A stretch of DNA of 64,000 nt from an uncultured Bacteroidota bacterium (lineage in GTDB: Bacteria > Bacteroidota > Bacteroidia > Flavobacteriales > Flavobacteriaceae). The stretch spans positions 186,001 to 250,000 of the forward strand of contig CACJQM010000002.1 of assembly GCA_902595555.1 (NCBI GenBank), given 5' to 3'. Below, piece by piece: positions 16,512 to 25,769 of this stretch; the stretch's first letter is position 1, and the number at the start of each line of letters is the position of its first letter. The translations under genes and the position numbers were made by a program. The notes under the pieces are model-generated. The model was not told the DNA's origin and made no database searches. It saw nothing but the letters and a program-made list of their open reading frames with translations.

Positions 16512-16952
16512 ATGAAACTTGAAGTAAAGCCTTGGAACGAACTCTCACGAAAAGAAATTAACGATATATTTAGCTTAAGATCGGAGGTCTTTATTGTTGA
16601 GCAAGAATGCGCGTATCAAGACGTTGATGGAAAAGACAAACAGGCAGACCACATTATGCTTCATGTTGACAATGAGCTCGTGGGATATACAAGAGTGTTT
16701 ATTGAAAACACTTATTTTAAAGAAGCTTCTTTTGGAAGAGCAGTTGTTAAAAAAAATCATCGAGGAGAGGGGTATGGACACTTGTTAGTTGACAAATCAT
16801 TAGAACATTTAAAATCCAAAAAACAAACACCAATAAAAATCTCTGCACAATCTTATTTAAAAAAATTTTATGCTTCACATGGTTTTATAGCTAAAGGCGA
16901 CGAGTATATGGAAGATGGAATTCCACACACAGCAATGTATCTAGACTTATAA
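16512..16952 (+). CDS. ElaA-like GNAT-family N-acetyltransferase
   Basis: 146 aa. WNELSRKEINDIFSLRSEVFIVEQECAYQDVDGKDKQADH is the ElaA-type opening, followed by the acetyl-CoA-binding strand/loop FGRAVVKKNHRGEGYGHLLVDK (R/Q-x-x-G-x-G/A form). GNAT enzymes acetylate amines; the target of ElaA-type members is not known to me. Second gene after rpiB; converges with sppA, 7 bases between stops. Confidence 0.87.
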   Translation: MKLEVKPWNELSRKEINDIFSLRSEVFIVEQECAYQDVDGKDKQADHIMLHVDNELVGYTRVFIENTYFKEASFGRAVVKKNHRGEGYGHLLVDKSLEHLKSKKQTPIKISAQSYLKKFYASHGFIAKGDEYMEDGIPHTAMYLDL

Positions 16953-16959
16953 GATAAGC

Positions 16960-18897
16960 TTATTCAAAACCTCCAAAACCACAATCAAAACAATAAGAAA
17001 CTACATATCTGTCTTTTTTAGAAAGGAACATTCTATTTAAGCCACTAAATTCTTTTAAAACGCTTTGTATTTCTACTGGAAGCAGGTCTTCAAGCGATCT
17101 TAAATAATCATCAAACTCTACCTCATTGTTGTAAGAAATAATCTTGTAGTCTTCAAGCTCAAGCTTAGAAACCATAGAATCAACAGCATCATCTAAAGAA
17201 CCTAGTTTGTCGACCAAACCTAATTCAAGAGCAGTGTCACCCCTCCATATTCTACCGCCAGCAAAACTAAGGACCTCAGAAAAGTCCAAGCCTCTATTAT
17301 TGGCAACCTTAGTTACAAAATTTTTATAGATGTTTTCTGTGTTTTCTCTGTACTGCTTATTGAGATCTTTATTCATACCCCTGCTTAAATCAAAAATATC
17401 ACCACCTTTTGTCATGCTAACACCATCATTATTAAATCCTGCCCATTTTTCTAATGGAGAAATATCTTGAACAATGCTGTATACACCAATTGAACCCGTT
17501 AGTGTGGTTTCTTCTGCCCAAATTTCTTCGGACGTGGTGGTCACCCAAACCCCGCCAGACGCAGCTATGTCTCCCATTGAGGTTATTACAGGTCTTCCCG
17601 TAGACTGAAATTCCTCCAAAGCATTTGTAATCATCGAAGAAGCGTAGACATCCCCTCCAGGACTATTAACTCTTAACACAATACCCTTTACGTTTTTATC
17701 ATCTCTAGCTTTATTGATGTTTTTAACAATACCATCAGAACCAGCAGTGTTGAAACCTATGTTGCCAGTTACAATTGCACCCTCAACATGAATAACCGCA
17801 ATTTTATTTTTCAGTTGAGCCTTCCTTTTCTTAGTGTCAATATCTTCTGCCTTTAAAGTGGACAAATATTCTCTTCCAGAAACTCCCTCTGGACGCTCAT
17901 ACTCCTTTTCTTTTTCTTCTGCCTCATCCCCTTCTTCTTCGCCACTCTCTTCTTCTTTCTCTTCTTCGTCTTCTTCGTCTTCCTCGTCTTCCTCGTCTTC
18001 CTCATTTCCATATTTTTCAATCAGATAGTTTCTGATTTCTTGCTTTGTCATTAGTTTGTCAACAAGACCAATTGCAAGAGCTGTTTCATTATCGTTCCCA
18101 CCATTTTCACTAACCAACAAATGATAGTTGTCTCCGATGTGCTGAATTTTTCCTGCTTCAAAACCTCTTCCAGCCTCCATCAAGCTTTTATATTTTTCCC
18201 AAACCGGTGTTACAAACTCCAACCAAGCCAGCTTGTCTGTTTCAGACATATCGTTTCTTGTATACCCTTCAGGCCCTGATTTAAAGTCGCCAGCCGCATA
18301 TACATTAACATTAATTTTTATGTTTTTATAAAAATCTTTTTGATATTGCCTTATTCTGCTAAACCCAAATGGCCTAATGGAGCCATAGGAATCTCTTTCT
18401 AAAATCACTTCGTTTGCCTGAGATGCAAGCAGATATCCAGTTGTTCCGAGCCCACTTGTATAGGCAATAATCTCTTTGCCATTTTCTCTTGCCTTCTGCA
18501 AGGCATCTGCTATTTTTAACGCAGAAGTGTAATAAGCCCTTAAACCATCAACATCAAGATAAATAGCCTTAAGGTTGTCGTCTACTCCCGCACTATCAAT
18601 AATTTTTAAAATATCATCTAACTCAATCTGGCTTGTAGAGCTTCCAAAAAGTTCAAAGTCTTCAAAAGGATCATCTCTGGTTATTGCTTTGTCTACAATC
18701 ACACCTTTTGGCTCCAAGTACAATATTTTATCTTTCGTTTCAATATCATCAGATTCAAACAATGAGAATATGCTAGAAAAAACACCAATTGTTATCAGCA
18801 ATAAAAAGAAAGCAGTTATGCTGTTTACAAAAATCTTTCTAAATCTGCTAAGCAGATTATCCATAAATGACATTATGTTTTTAATTTTTTTTATCAT
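16960..18897 (-). CDS. sppA: Signal peptide peptidase SppA, 67-kDa type, with acidic low-complexity insert
   Basis: 645 aa. One N-terminal membrane helix (about residues 22-46), then two tandem S49 domains. The catalytic Lys is in GDFKSGPEGYTRND near residue 204 and the nucleophile Ser in GDIAASGGVWV near 446, followed by TLTGSIGVYS. Between the two domains is a roughly 40-residue Glu/Asp run (residues about 296-336) encoded by a 9-bp tandem repeat, unusual for the family. SppA degrades remnant signal peptides and membrane stress substrates. Lies 16 bases after the secreted nuclease/phosphatase gene on the same strand. Start could also be Met9 or Met12. Confidence 0.93.
   Translation of the reverse strand: MIKKIKNIMSFMDNLLSRFRKIFVNSITAFFLLLITIGVFSSIFSLFESDDIETKDKILYLEPKGVIVDKAITRDDPFEDFELFGSSTSQIELDDILKIIDSAGVDDNLKAIYLDVDGLRAYYTSALKIADALQKARENGKEIIAYTSGLGTTGYLLASQANEVILERDSYGSIRPFGFSRIRQYQKDFYKNIKINVNVYAAGDFKSGPEGYTRNDMSETDKLAWLEFVTPVWEKYKSLMEAGRGFEAGKIQHIGDNYHLLVSENGGNDNETALAIGLVDKLMTKQEIRNYLIEKYGNEEDEEDEEDEEDEEEKEEESGEEEGDEAEEKEKEYERPEGVSGREYLSTLKAEDIDTKKRKAQLKNKIAVIHVEGAIVTGNIGFNTAGSDGIVKNINKARDDKNVKGIVLRVNSPGGDVYASSMITNALEEFQSTGRPVITSMGDIAASGGVWVTTTSEEIWAEETTLTGSIGVYSIVQDISPLEKWAGFNNDGVSMTKGGDIFDLSRGMNKDLNKQYRENTENIYKNFVTKVANNRGLDFSEVLSFAGGRIWRGDTALELGLVDKLGSLDDAVDSMVSKLELEDYKIISYNNEVEFDDYLRSLEDLLPVEIQSVLKEFSGLNRMFLSKKDRYVVSYCFDCGFGGFE
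17962..18006. repeat. 9-bp tandem repeat (about 5 units) inside sppA
   Basis: Plus-strand units TTCTTCGTC twice, TTCCTCGTC twice, then TTCCTCATT, encoding repeated Glu-Glu-Asp triplets on the minus strand. Unit length is a multiple of three, so copy-number change would keep the sppA frame. Confidence 0.9.
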
Positions 18898-18913
18898 GTT
18901 TTCTGTTTTAATA

Positions 18914-19813
18914 TTAATCTAATTTAAATTCGGCCATTACTGGATAATGGTCTGACAACACGCCTGTTTCTTCACCATTATACACTGTAGAGTTTACGCA
19001 TTTTTTTGCTAATTCACGACTCACCATTATAAAATCAATCCTTCGTTGGTTCTTTTCAAAATCTTGAAGAGAACTATAGTTTCCCAAATGTACCTTTGCC
19101 GGATAAGTAAACCTGTCTTGTGTTTTAACGAAACGCTGCGTAACGTCAATTAAAGGATAAGCTATAAAAGAAGCCATTACGCTATAATCAAACTCTTCGT
19201 CAAGCAAGTTGTTATAATCTTTGCTTTTTAAATCACTTGTTCTCACATTTTTTAATAAATCTGGGTTGTCCAATCCTGGGCTTCCGTCAAAAGGAGAATG
19301 GGAATTGAAATCTCCCAACACCACATAAGACTTGTTGTTTATTGAATTAATTTTTGAAAGAACTATTTCGCTCTCTTTCATTCTAAAATCACGGTCTCTA
19401 GGGCTAAAGTGTACAACAAAAAAATCAACACCAAAAGTTTCGCAATGTAACATACCGTGCCAAAGCCCCTCAATTAACTTTTCTTTTACAACAATTGGGT
19501 TAACAGATGTTAAACCTACTGAATGGCAGTTGTCTTTAAGAATAACCGCATGCTTGTGGCCCCATTTTTTTGCATCCTCAAGCAATGTTTCTTTATTATA
19601 ACCACAGAGTTCTTGTAGCGCAACAACATCTGGTTTTTGATCAACAAACCAGTCAATCACATTGTTTTTACGCTCCACATCTTTTCTAAAGTCAAAACCA
19701 TTCCAAATATTATACGATATCACTTTTAAAGGCTTTTTTTCATCTTGGGCGTTCAAGCCTAAGACCACAAAGCAAAGGGCGAGTATCGAAAAAAACACTG
19801 AATTGATTTTCAT
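18914..19813 (-). CDS. Secreted endonuclease/exonuclease/phosphatase-family protein
   Basis: 299 aa. N-terminal signal peptide MKINSVFFSILALCFVVLGLNAQ. The EEP fold motifs are in order: VISYNIWNGFD, VVALQELCGYN (catalytic Glu), FGVDFFVVHFSPRDRD, VVLGDFNSHSP (Asp and Asn), RIDFIMVSR and the terminal GVLSDHYPVMAEF (Asp-His pair). Substrates in this superfamily range from DNA to phospholipids and inositol phosphates, so the substrate is open; export points to a periplasmic or outer-surface role, perhaps phosphorus scavenging. Upstream gene of sppA. Confidence 0.85.
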   Translation of the reverse strand: MKINSVFFSILALCFVVLGLNAQDEKKPLKVISYNIWNGFDFRKDVERKNNVIDWFVDQKPDVVALQELCGYNKETLLEDAKKWGHKHAVILKDNCHSVGLTSVNPIVVKEKLIEGLWHGMLHCETFGVDFFVVHFSPRDRDFRMKESEIVLSKINSINNKSYVVLGDFNSHSPFDGSPGLDNPDLLKNVRTSDLKSKDYNNLLDEEFDYSVMASFIAYPLIDVTQRFVKTQDRFTYPAKVHLGNYSSLQDFEKNQRRIDFIMVSRELAKKCVNSTVYNGEETGVLSDHYPVMAEFKLD

Positions 19814-19883
19814 TTTAAAACCACATTGAATTTAATGAAAATAAGATGAATGAAAAAGTTTCAAACTTTTATTAGATTTAAGT

Positions 19884-22295
19884 ATGAAAAATTTTTACGC
19901 TCTTGCAATTTTTTTAATTGCATTCTCAATAAACGCACAAGAAAACATAAAATATCAAAAACCATCTAAGGAAATCTTAGATTTAGTTGAGTTTGAAAGA
20001 CCCCCATCTGTCCAATATGATGATGATAAAAACTATATGGTCTTCCTATATAGAGACAACTATAAGTCTATTTCAGATTTGTCTGAAAAAGAGTTAAGAT
20101 TAGGGGGGTTAAGAATTAATCCAAAAACAAATATTGGAAGTAGGGTTACATTTTATAATAATGTAAAAATTAAAAAACTAAAGAAAAAAAATGGGGCGGT
20201 TGAACAAGTATCAGGTCTTCCAGACAACCCAAAACTAACGAACTTTGCATGGTCACCAGACGAAACCAAAATTGCATTAACCAACACAACAGAAAAAGGA
20301 GTAGAGCTTTGGGTTTTAGATCTTGAAACAGCAAGTGTGGTTAAATTGACAGACGCAATATTAAACGCAAACATAGGCGGGGTGATTACTTGGCAAGCTG
20401 ACAGTCAGTCAATGCTGGTTAAAATGCTTTCAAAAAACAGAAAACCTTTAATTGACACCAGCTCCATAGTTCCTGACGGACCAACAATTTCAAACAATTA
20501 TGGAGCAAAAGCGCAAAACAGAACTTACCAAGACCTTTTGAAAAACAAATCAGACGAGCATAATTTTGAACAGCTTGCAACATCTTCCATATACAAAGTG
20601 TCACTAAATGGCAGCAAAGAAAAATGGCTTGATGACGCAATGTATAGAACAATTTCTTTCTCACCAGACGGAAATTATGTAATGGTTTCACAAATAAAAA
20701 AACCATTTTCATACTTAGTAACATATGGAAGATTTCCTTCGCAGACAGACATATTTGACAAGCAAGGAAAGCTAATTACAGACCTTTTGGATACACCTTT
20801 AATTGAAGAGCTGCCAAAAGGAAGAATGTCAACAAGGACAGGAAAAAGAAGTTATAGTTGGAGAGCGGACAAGCCCTCAACCTTAATTTATGTCAAAGCT
20901 TTAGACGGTGGTGATCCTGCGTTTGAAGCTAACTACCGAGACGAAGTTTTTGAGGTCGAAGCACCTTTTAGTGGAGCAGGAAAAAGTTTGGTAAAAACCA
21001 CAAACAGATTTAGCGGGATTGACTGGGGAACAGAAAACACAGCGATCGTCTATGATTATTGGTGGGACACAAGAAACAGAAAAGCATATGTTTTTAACCC
21101 CTCAAGCCCAAGCTCAAAACCCAAAATTCTTTATGACAGAAACTACCAAGATATATATAGCGACCCGGGGAGTTTTTTAAAATCCAGAAACGCATTTAAC
21201 AAAAGTGTTTTGATGCTTCACAAAGGAAACGCATATTTGAGAGGAGCAGGGTTCAGCAAAGAAGGGCAGTTCCCTTTTATTGATAGATTAAACATTACAA
21301 CCCTTAATAAATCAAGGGTTTATCAGTCAAAATACACCGACAAAGTAGAGGCTATTCAAGGCTTTAATCCATCTACCAACGAACTAATAGTGAGAATAGA
21401 GTCGCCAACGGAATACCCAAATTATTACTCTAAAAAAACAAGCGGCAAAAAAATATCCAAAATAACACACTTTGAAAACCCTTTTGAAGAATTACAAAAC
21501 GTTAAAAAAGATGTAATAACCTACAAAAGAGATGATGGATTGGAGCTTTCAGGAATTCTTTATTTGCCTGTAAATTATGATGAAGAAAAAAAAGAAAAAG
21601 CACCAATGATTTTGTGGGCTTACCCAAGAGAATTTAAAGACCGGAATAGCGCCTCGCAAAACAACAAAAACCCAAACAGATTTACATCACCCTACTATGG
21701 CTCAATGGTTTATTGGGTAACAAAAGGATATGTGGTTTTAGACGACGCCTCCTTTCCTATTATTGGTGAAGGAGAGGAAGAGCCTAATGACAGTTTTAGA
21801 AAACAGCTAGTTGCAAATGGCAAAGCGGCTATTGACGCCGTTGATAAAATGGGCTACATAGATAGAACAAAAGTTGCAGTAGGTGGCCATAGCTACGGAG
21901 CTTTTATGGTTGCAAACCTTTTATCTCATAGTAATTTGTATGCGGCTGGAATTGCTAGAAGCGGAGCATACAACAGAACTTTAACACCTTTTGGTTTTCA
22001 AAGCGAGCAAAGAAGCTATTGGGAGGCCCCAAATGTTTATTATACAATGTCTCCTTTTATGCATGCTGAGAAAATGAAAACCCCGCTATTATTGATTCAT
22101 GGCGAAGACGATAATAATTCAGGAACATACCCTATGCAGAGCGAAAGATACTTTAACGCACTAAAAGGCTTAGGGGCAACAGTCAGACTGGTTATGCTAC
22201 CAAAAGAAAGCCACGGATACGCTTCAAAGGAAAGCATTTATCATGTTCTTTGGGAGCAAGACCAATGGCTTGAAAAGTATGTAAAAAACAAATAA
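19884..22295 (+). CDS. Secreted S9-family (prolyl oligopeptidase-type) serine peptidase
   Basis: 803 aa. Signal peptide MKNFYALAIFLIAFSINAQ, then a beta-propeller-like N-terminal half (FAWSPDETKIALTN, ISFSPDGNYVMVSQ) and a C-terminal alpha/beta-hydrolase domain. The nucleophile elbow is VGGHSYGAFMVANLL (Ser near 671), the acid is in LLIHGEDDNNSGT (near 740), and the His in KESHGYAS (near 776). It resembles glutamyl-endopeptidase-like S9 members. Likely trims oligopeptides in the periplasm. TAGATTTA lies only 3 bases before the ATG. The sequence is noticeably A/C-rich on its coding strand compared with gltX. Confidence 0.92.
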   Translation: MKNFYALAIFLIAFSINAQENIKYQKPSKEILDLVEFERPPSVQYDDDKNYMVFLYRDNYKSISDLSEKELRLGGLRINPKTNIGSRVTFYNNVKIKKLKKKNGAVEQVSGLPDNPKLTNFAWSPDETKIALTNTTEKGVELWVLDLETASVVKLTDAILNANIGGVITWQADSQSMLVKMLSKNRKPLIDTSSIVPDGPTISNNYGAKAQNRTYQDLLKNKSDEHNFEQLATSSIYKVSLNGSKEKWLDDAMYRTISFSPDGNYVMVSQIKKPFSYLVTYGRFPSQTDIFDKQGKLITDLLDTPLIEELPKGRMSTRTGKRSYSWRADKPSTLIYVKALDGGDPAFEANYRDEVFEVEAPFSGAGKSLVKTTNRFSGIDWGTENTAIVYDYWWDTRNRKAYVFNPSSPSSKPKILYDRNYQDIYSDPGSFLKSRNAFNKSVLMLHKGNAYLRGAGFSKEGQFPFIDRLNITTLNKSRVYQSKYTDKVEAIQGFNPSTNELIVRIESPTEYPNYYSKKTSGKKISKITHFENPFEELQNVKKDVITYKRDDGLELSGILYLPVNYDEEKKEKAPMILWAYPREFKDRNSASQNNKNPNRFTSPYYGSMVYWVTKGYVVLDDASFPIIGEGEEEPNDSFRKQLVANGKAAIDAVDKMGYIDRTKVAVGGHSYGAFMVANLLSHSNLYAAGIARSGAYNRTLTPFGFQSEQRSYWEAPNVYYTMSPFMHAEKMKTPLLLIHGEDDNNSGTYPMQSERYFNALKGLGATVRLVMLPKESHGYASKESIYHVLWEQDQWLEKYVKNK

Positions 22296-22322
22296 AACAA
22301 CAACTAATGCAGTGGTAAAATT

Positions 22323-22742
22323 TTATTGAAGCTTAAAAATAATAGGCAAAGAAAAAGGTACTTCAACAACTTTTCCATCAATTCTTCCAGGCGTAATTCT
22401 AGGAATCAATGAAATAATTCTCTTTGCCTCAGCCTCAAGCATTGGGTCGGGGCCTCGAGTCTTAATTTGTTCGACATATCCGCCAACTCCAATTATAAAA
22501 GAAACAAAAACCTTTCCTTGAATACCCTTTTTTTGAGCCAATTCTGGATACCTAAAATTTCTAGCAACATGTCTGTAGATTTTTTCTTGAAAGCACATTT
22601 TTCTGTTTTCTTCTTTTTCAGGAAAACAGCCAGGGTACACAGGGACTTTGTCAAGTATTTGAAAATCTTCAACACCAGCACTGTCTTGAGAAAAGCTTAA
22701 AAAGCTAAACAGAAAAAAGAAAACAAAAAGTAAACTTTTCAT
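22323..22742 (-). CDS. TonB C-terminal-domain protein (energy-transducer-like), secreted
   Basis: 139 aa. Signal peptide MKSLLFVFFFLFSFLSFSQ, then LDKVPVYPGCFPEKEENRKMCFQEKIYRHVARNFRYPELAQKKGIQGKVFVSFIIGVGGYV, the typical Bacteroidota TonB C-terminal pattern (PVYPGC..., YPE.A...GI.GKV.V.F.I). It lacks the N-terminal membrane anchor and proline-rich spacer of a full TonB, so it is probably a stand-alone periplasmic TonB-domain protein rather than an energy transducer. Convergent with the S9 gene; downstream of rnpA by 32 bases on the same strand. Confidence 0.85.
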   Translation of the reverse strand: MKSLLFVFFFLFSFLSFSQDSAGVEDFQILDKVPVYPGCFPEKEENRKMCFQEKIYRHVARNFRYPELAQKKGIQGKVFVSFIIGVGGYVEQIKTRGPDPMLEAEAKRIISLIPRITPGRIDGKVVEVPFSLPIIFKLQ

Positions 22743-22774
22743 AATTATAATATGTTGGTTAAAATAAGGAATTA

Positions 22775-23098
22775 TTATAGATTTTGAGTTAGCCCTTCAA
22801 CACGTTTTTTTATTTCTTTTGATGATAGAATTTCTTTGGATGTATATATTATAAAAAAGGAAAGACCTTTTGAAACAGAGCCAATAAAACCCAAGCTTTT
22901 AACCTGCTCTCTAATTCTTCTTTTGATAAGGTTTCTTTTTACTGCAGAGGGGTAAAGTTTTTTCGACACACTTACACCAAACTCTACAAGGCCATCTTCA
23001 AAATCATAGGCCTTTAATAAAAGCCCCCGCCCTTTTATTGTAGAGCCTTTTTCGAAAATAAGATCAATTTTGTTCTTGTTTTTAAGGTATTGGGCCAT
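22775..23098 (-). CDS. rnpA: Ribonuclease P protein component
   Basis: 107 aa basic protein. FGVSVSKKLYPSAVKRNLIKRRIREQV carries the RNR signature that binds the P RNA; the C-terminal half continues FIIYTSKEILSS. With RNase P RNA it removes tRNA 5' leaders. Its ATG overlaps the stop of the upstream M1 peptidase gene by one base (TAATG), suggesting translational coupling. It is not adjacent to rpmH/dnaA as in Proteobacteria. Confidence 0.93.
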   Translation of the reverse strand: MAQYLKNKNKIDLIFEKGSTIKGRGLLLKAYDFEDGLVEFGVSVSKKLYPSAVKRNLIKRRIREQVKSLGFIGSVSKGLSFFIIYTSKEILSSKEIKKRVEGLTQNL

Positions 23099-24894
23099 TA
23101 GTTTATTTCAACAGAATTATCCATTTGATTTATATCAGCAATTCTTTTTGAAGGATCAATTTCAACTTTACTTACCTTTTTGTTTCCCTGAACTTCAAAC
23201 TCATATTCTGTTGAAGCCCAATTCCAAGGCTCCATTAAATAAACTTCATTTTTAAAGGTTTTATAACCGTGTAATAAATCATTTGGAATGTAGTACATGT
23301 CAGACGAGCCGTCTTCAAAAGAAACAACAACCTCAATCGGCATAGGAATTCTTGCTTTTCTTTTAAGGGTTATCACGCGCTCATCTTCTAATGATGAGAT
23401 ATCTATTCCATAATCTATTTTGTGGGGTGTTCTTGTCCATTCATTTAAATACCATTCAAGCTCAAGATCAGAAACCTTCTCTGCTATTCTTTTAAAATCA
23501 TTTGGAGTTGGGTGTTTAAACTTAAACTCTTGATAGTACCTTCTTAGTGTTTTGTTTAAGTTTTCTTTACCAATTATATAGCCAAGTTGTGAAAGAAAAA
23601 CAGACCCTTTGCTATATGCTGATGCGCCATAGGCAAAGTTGTAGTCATACCTGTCCGAATGAATGGTCTGCGCTTGTTCAAAACCAGATTTAGCCAAAAG
23701 ATAATACCTGTCATAGCTGCTTTTGTGAGGGAACTCAGGGCTTTCGTTGTTTACATAATTTTCAGAAAGAGAAGTTATGTATTCAGTAAACCCTTCATCC
23801 ATCCAGGCGTGTTTAGCCTCGTTTGTAGCTAACAGATGTTGGAACCAGGCATGTGCCATTTCGTGAGCAGTAACCCCAAGCAGACTAGGATAAGATCTTT
23901 CACCAGTAATCATCGTGCACATAGCATACTCCATTCCTCCGTCTCCCCCTTGAATAATTGAATATTGTTTCCAAGGATATGGGCCAATAGCTTCTTCAAA
24001 ATATTTCATAAGTAAAACAGAATCGTCTTGAAGTTTTTTCCAATCCTCAATATTTACAGTTGGTTTGTAAAAAAAGTGAAGATCTACACCAGACTCAGAT
24101 TTTTTAATGTCGTGTATGTAATCAGGATCTGCTGCCCAAGCAAAATCATGTACGTTTGGAGCGTAAAACTTCCAAGTGTTCGTTTTAGAGTCATTTTCTT
24201 TAGGGTTTTTTTCTGTATATCCATGGCCTATTTCGTTTGCATTTTGCAAATAGCCAGTTCCGCCAACCACATAGTCTTTGTCAATTGTTATATTGACCGA
24301 GTAGTTTCCCCAAACACCATGAAATTCTCTTCCAATATAAGGGTTGGGGTGCCAGCCCTCAGAATCATACTCAGCAAGTTTTGGGAACCATTGAGTCATC
24401 GTCATATCAACACCCTCTTTATTTAATTTTCCAGATCTTCTAATTTGAAGAGGAACTTGTGCTGTAAAAACCATACTAAGCTTCGTCTTTTTTCCTGGCA
24501 ATAGAGGTTTGTTTAGCCTAGCCAACAAAACAGTTTCATTTACTTCATAATAAACATCTTTGCCGTCTTGCTTTAAAGCAGAAACACTAATGTCTCCGTA
24601 GTCTTTTTCTTCCAAAGCAACAATTCTGCTTCCTACTCTTCTGTCGGGATCTCTAATTGTCCTTGAGCGAATATCCATTTGGCTGTTTGGTTTAAATGCA
24701 TTGAAAAATAAGTGATAATAAACCTTTTTAATGGTGTCATTCGAGTTGTTGGTATAAATAATTGATTGATCTCCGTCATAAGTAAAGTCGGACACATCTA
24801 CAACTATGTCCATTTCATATTCAACATGTTGTTGCCAATAGTTTTGAGAAAAAGAAAGCTGGAATGCAAGTAAAATAAATATTGTTCTAATCAT
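23098..24894 (-). CDS. Secreted M1-family zinc aminopeptidase-like protein
   Basis: 598 aa. Short signal peptide MIRTIFILLAFQLSFSQ. Zinc site HEMAHAWFQH (HExxH, near residue 348) followed by DEGFTEYI with the third ligand Glu 18 residues on; upstream GGMEYAMC takes the place of the GxMEN exopeptidase motif. N-terminal beta-sandwich and C-terminal region are present. Probably cleaves peptides in the periplasm. Transcribed just before rnpA; 2 bases separate it from the MBL hydrolase stop region upstream. Confidence 0.92.
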   Translation of the reverse strand: MIRTIFILLAFQLSFSQNYWQQHVEYEMDIVVDVSDFTYDGDQSIIYTNNSNDTIKKVYYHLFFNAFKPNSQMDIRSRTIRDPDRRVGSRIVALEEKDYGDISVSALKQDGKDVYYEVNETVLLARLNKPLLPGKKTKLSMVFTAQVPLQIRRSGKLNKEGVDMTMTQWFPKLAEYDSEGWHPNPYIGREFHGVWGNYSVNITIDKDYVVGGTGYLQNANEIGHGYTEKNPKENDSKTNTWKFYAPNVHDFAWAADPDYIHDIKKSESGVDLHFFYKPTVNIEDWKKLQDDSVLLMKYFEEAIGPYPWKQYSIIQGGDGGMEYAMCTMITGERSYPSLLGVTAHEMAHAWFQHLLATNEAKHAWMDEGFTEYITSLSENYVNNESPEFPHKSSYDRYYLLAKSGFEQAQTIHSDRYDYNFAYGASAYSKGSVFLSQLGYIIGKENLNKTLRRYYQEFKFKHPTPNDFKRIAEKVSDLELEWYLNEWTRTPHKIDYGIDISSLEDERVITLKRKARIPMPIEVVVSFEDGSSDMYYIPNDLLHGYKTFKNEVYLMEPWNWASTEYEFEVQGNKKVSKVEIDPSKRIADINQMDNSVEIN

Positions 24895-24896
24895 AA

Positions 24897-25751
24897 TTAT
24901 AGTTCTTCTAGTAAAAAAGACTTGTCAAATCTTATGCCTTTTTCTGTTTTTTTAAGTGAAACTATCTCGTTGTTGGGATCATGCTCCATAAACAAAAGAC
25001 AATCTTTTTCAAAAGCATCCTCCAAGAAAAGAGATTTTTCTTTCATAGTTAATAAAGGCCTAACATCATAACCCATTATATACGGAACCGGAATATGCCC
25101 TGCAGTTGGAATAAGGTCTGCACAATAAATTAAGTCTTTGCCTTTGAAGTTAACCTTTGGAATCATTTGTTTTTCAGTATGCCCGTCTACACACAAAACC
25201 TCTATTCCAAGCTCTTCGCTAAATACAAATTCATTAGAGGTGTTTTTTAGAAAACTCAAACGACCAGACTCTTTAATTGGCAGGAGGTTTTCATCTAAAA
25301 AAGAAGCTTTTTCTCTGGGATTAGGCTTGGTAGCCCAATTCCAGTGATTCTCATTGGACCAATAGTTAGCGTTCTTAAACTGAACATCATACCGCTTTTT
25401 AGCATTATCCCAAAAAACAGCACCACCACAATGATCGAAATGAAGGTGAGTTAACAATACATCTGTTATTTCTTCAACCCCAAAACCAGCGGCATTTATT
25501 GATTTTACAAGGTCAAAATTACCCCATCTTTTATAGTGGCTAAAAAACTTTTCTGACTGTTTATTACCCATTCCTGTATCAACCAGAATTAATTTGCCAC
25601 CGTCTTCAATAAGCATACACCTTGCGGACATATCAATCATGTTGTCAGAGTCTGCAGGGTTAGTTTTTTCCCATAGTGATTTTGGCACAACACCAAACAT
25701 TGCACCTCCGTCGAGCTTAAAGTTCCCAGCCTGGATAGAGTATAGATTCAT
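24897..25751 (-). CDS. MBL-fold metallo-hydrolase
   Basis: 284 aa. The metal-binding signature LLTHLHFDHCGGAVF near residue 104 (HxHxDH type), VDTGMGN before it, the third ligand in CVDGHTEKQMIP and the fourth in YCADLIPTAGH are in the usual order. The layout resembles lactonase or quorum-quenching AHL lactonase-like hydrolases, but the family is broad. No signal peptide, so cytoplasmic. First of the MBL-M1-rnpA-TonB run on the minus strand; 18 bases after the APC transporter's 5' neighbour end. Confidence 0.85.
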   Translation of the reverse strand: MNLYSIQAGNFKLDGGAMFGVVPKSLWEKTNPADSDNMIDMSARCMLIEDGGKLILVDTGMGNKQSEKFFSHYKRWGNFDLVKSINAAGFGVEEITDVLLTHLHFDHCGGAVFWDNAKKRYDVQFKNANYWSNENHWNWATKPNPREKASFLDENLLPIKESGRLSFLKNTSNEFVFSEELGIEVLCVDGHTEKQMIPKVNFKGKDLIYCADLIPTAGHIPVPYIMGYDVRPLLTMKEKSLFLEDAFEKDCLLFMEHDPNNEIVSLKKTEKGIRFDKSFLLEEL

Positions 25752-25769
25752 TGTTGTAAATGTAAAGAA

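Noticed and set aside
17834-18028. 64-aa plus-strand poly-serine ORF
   Set aside because: Antisense of the acidic repeat in sppA.
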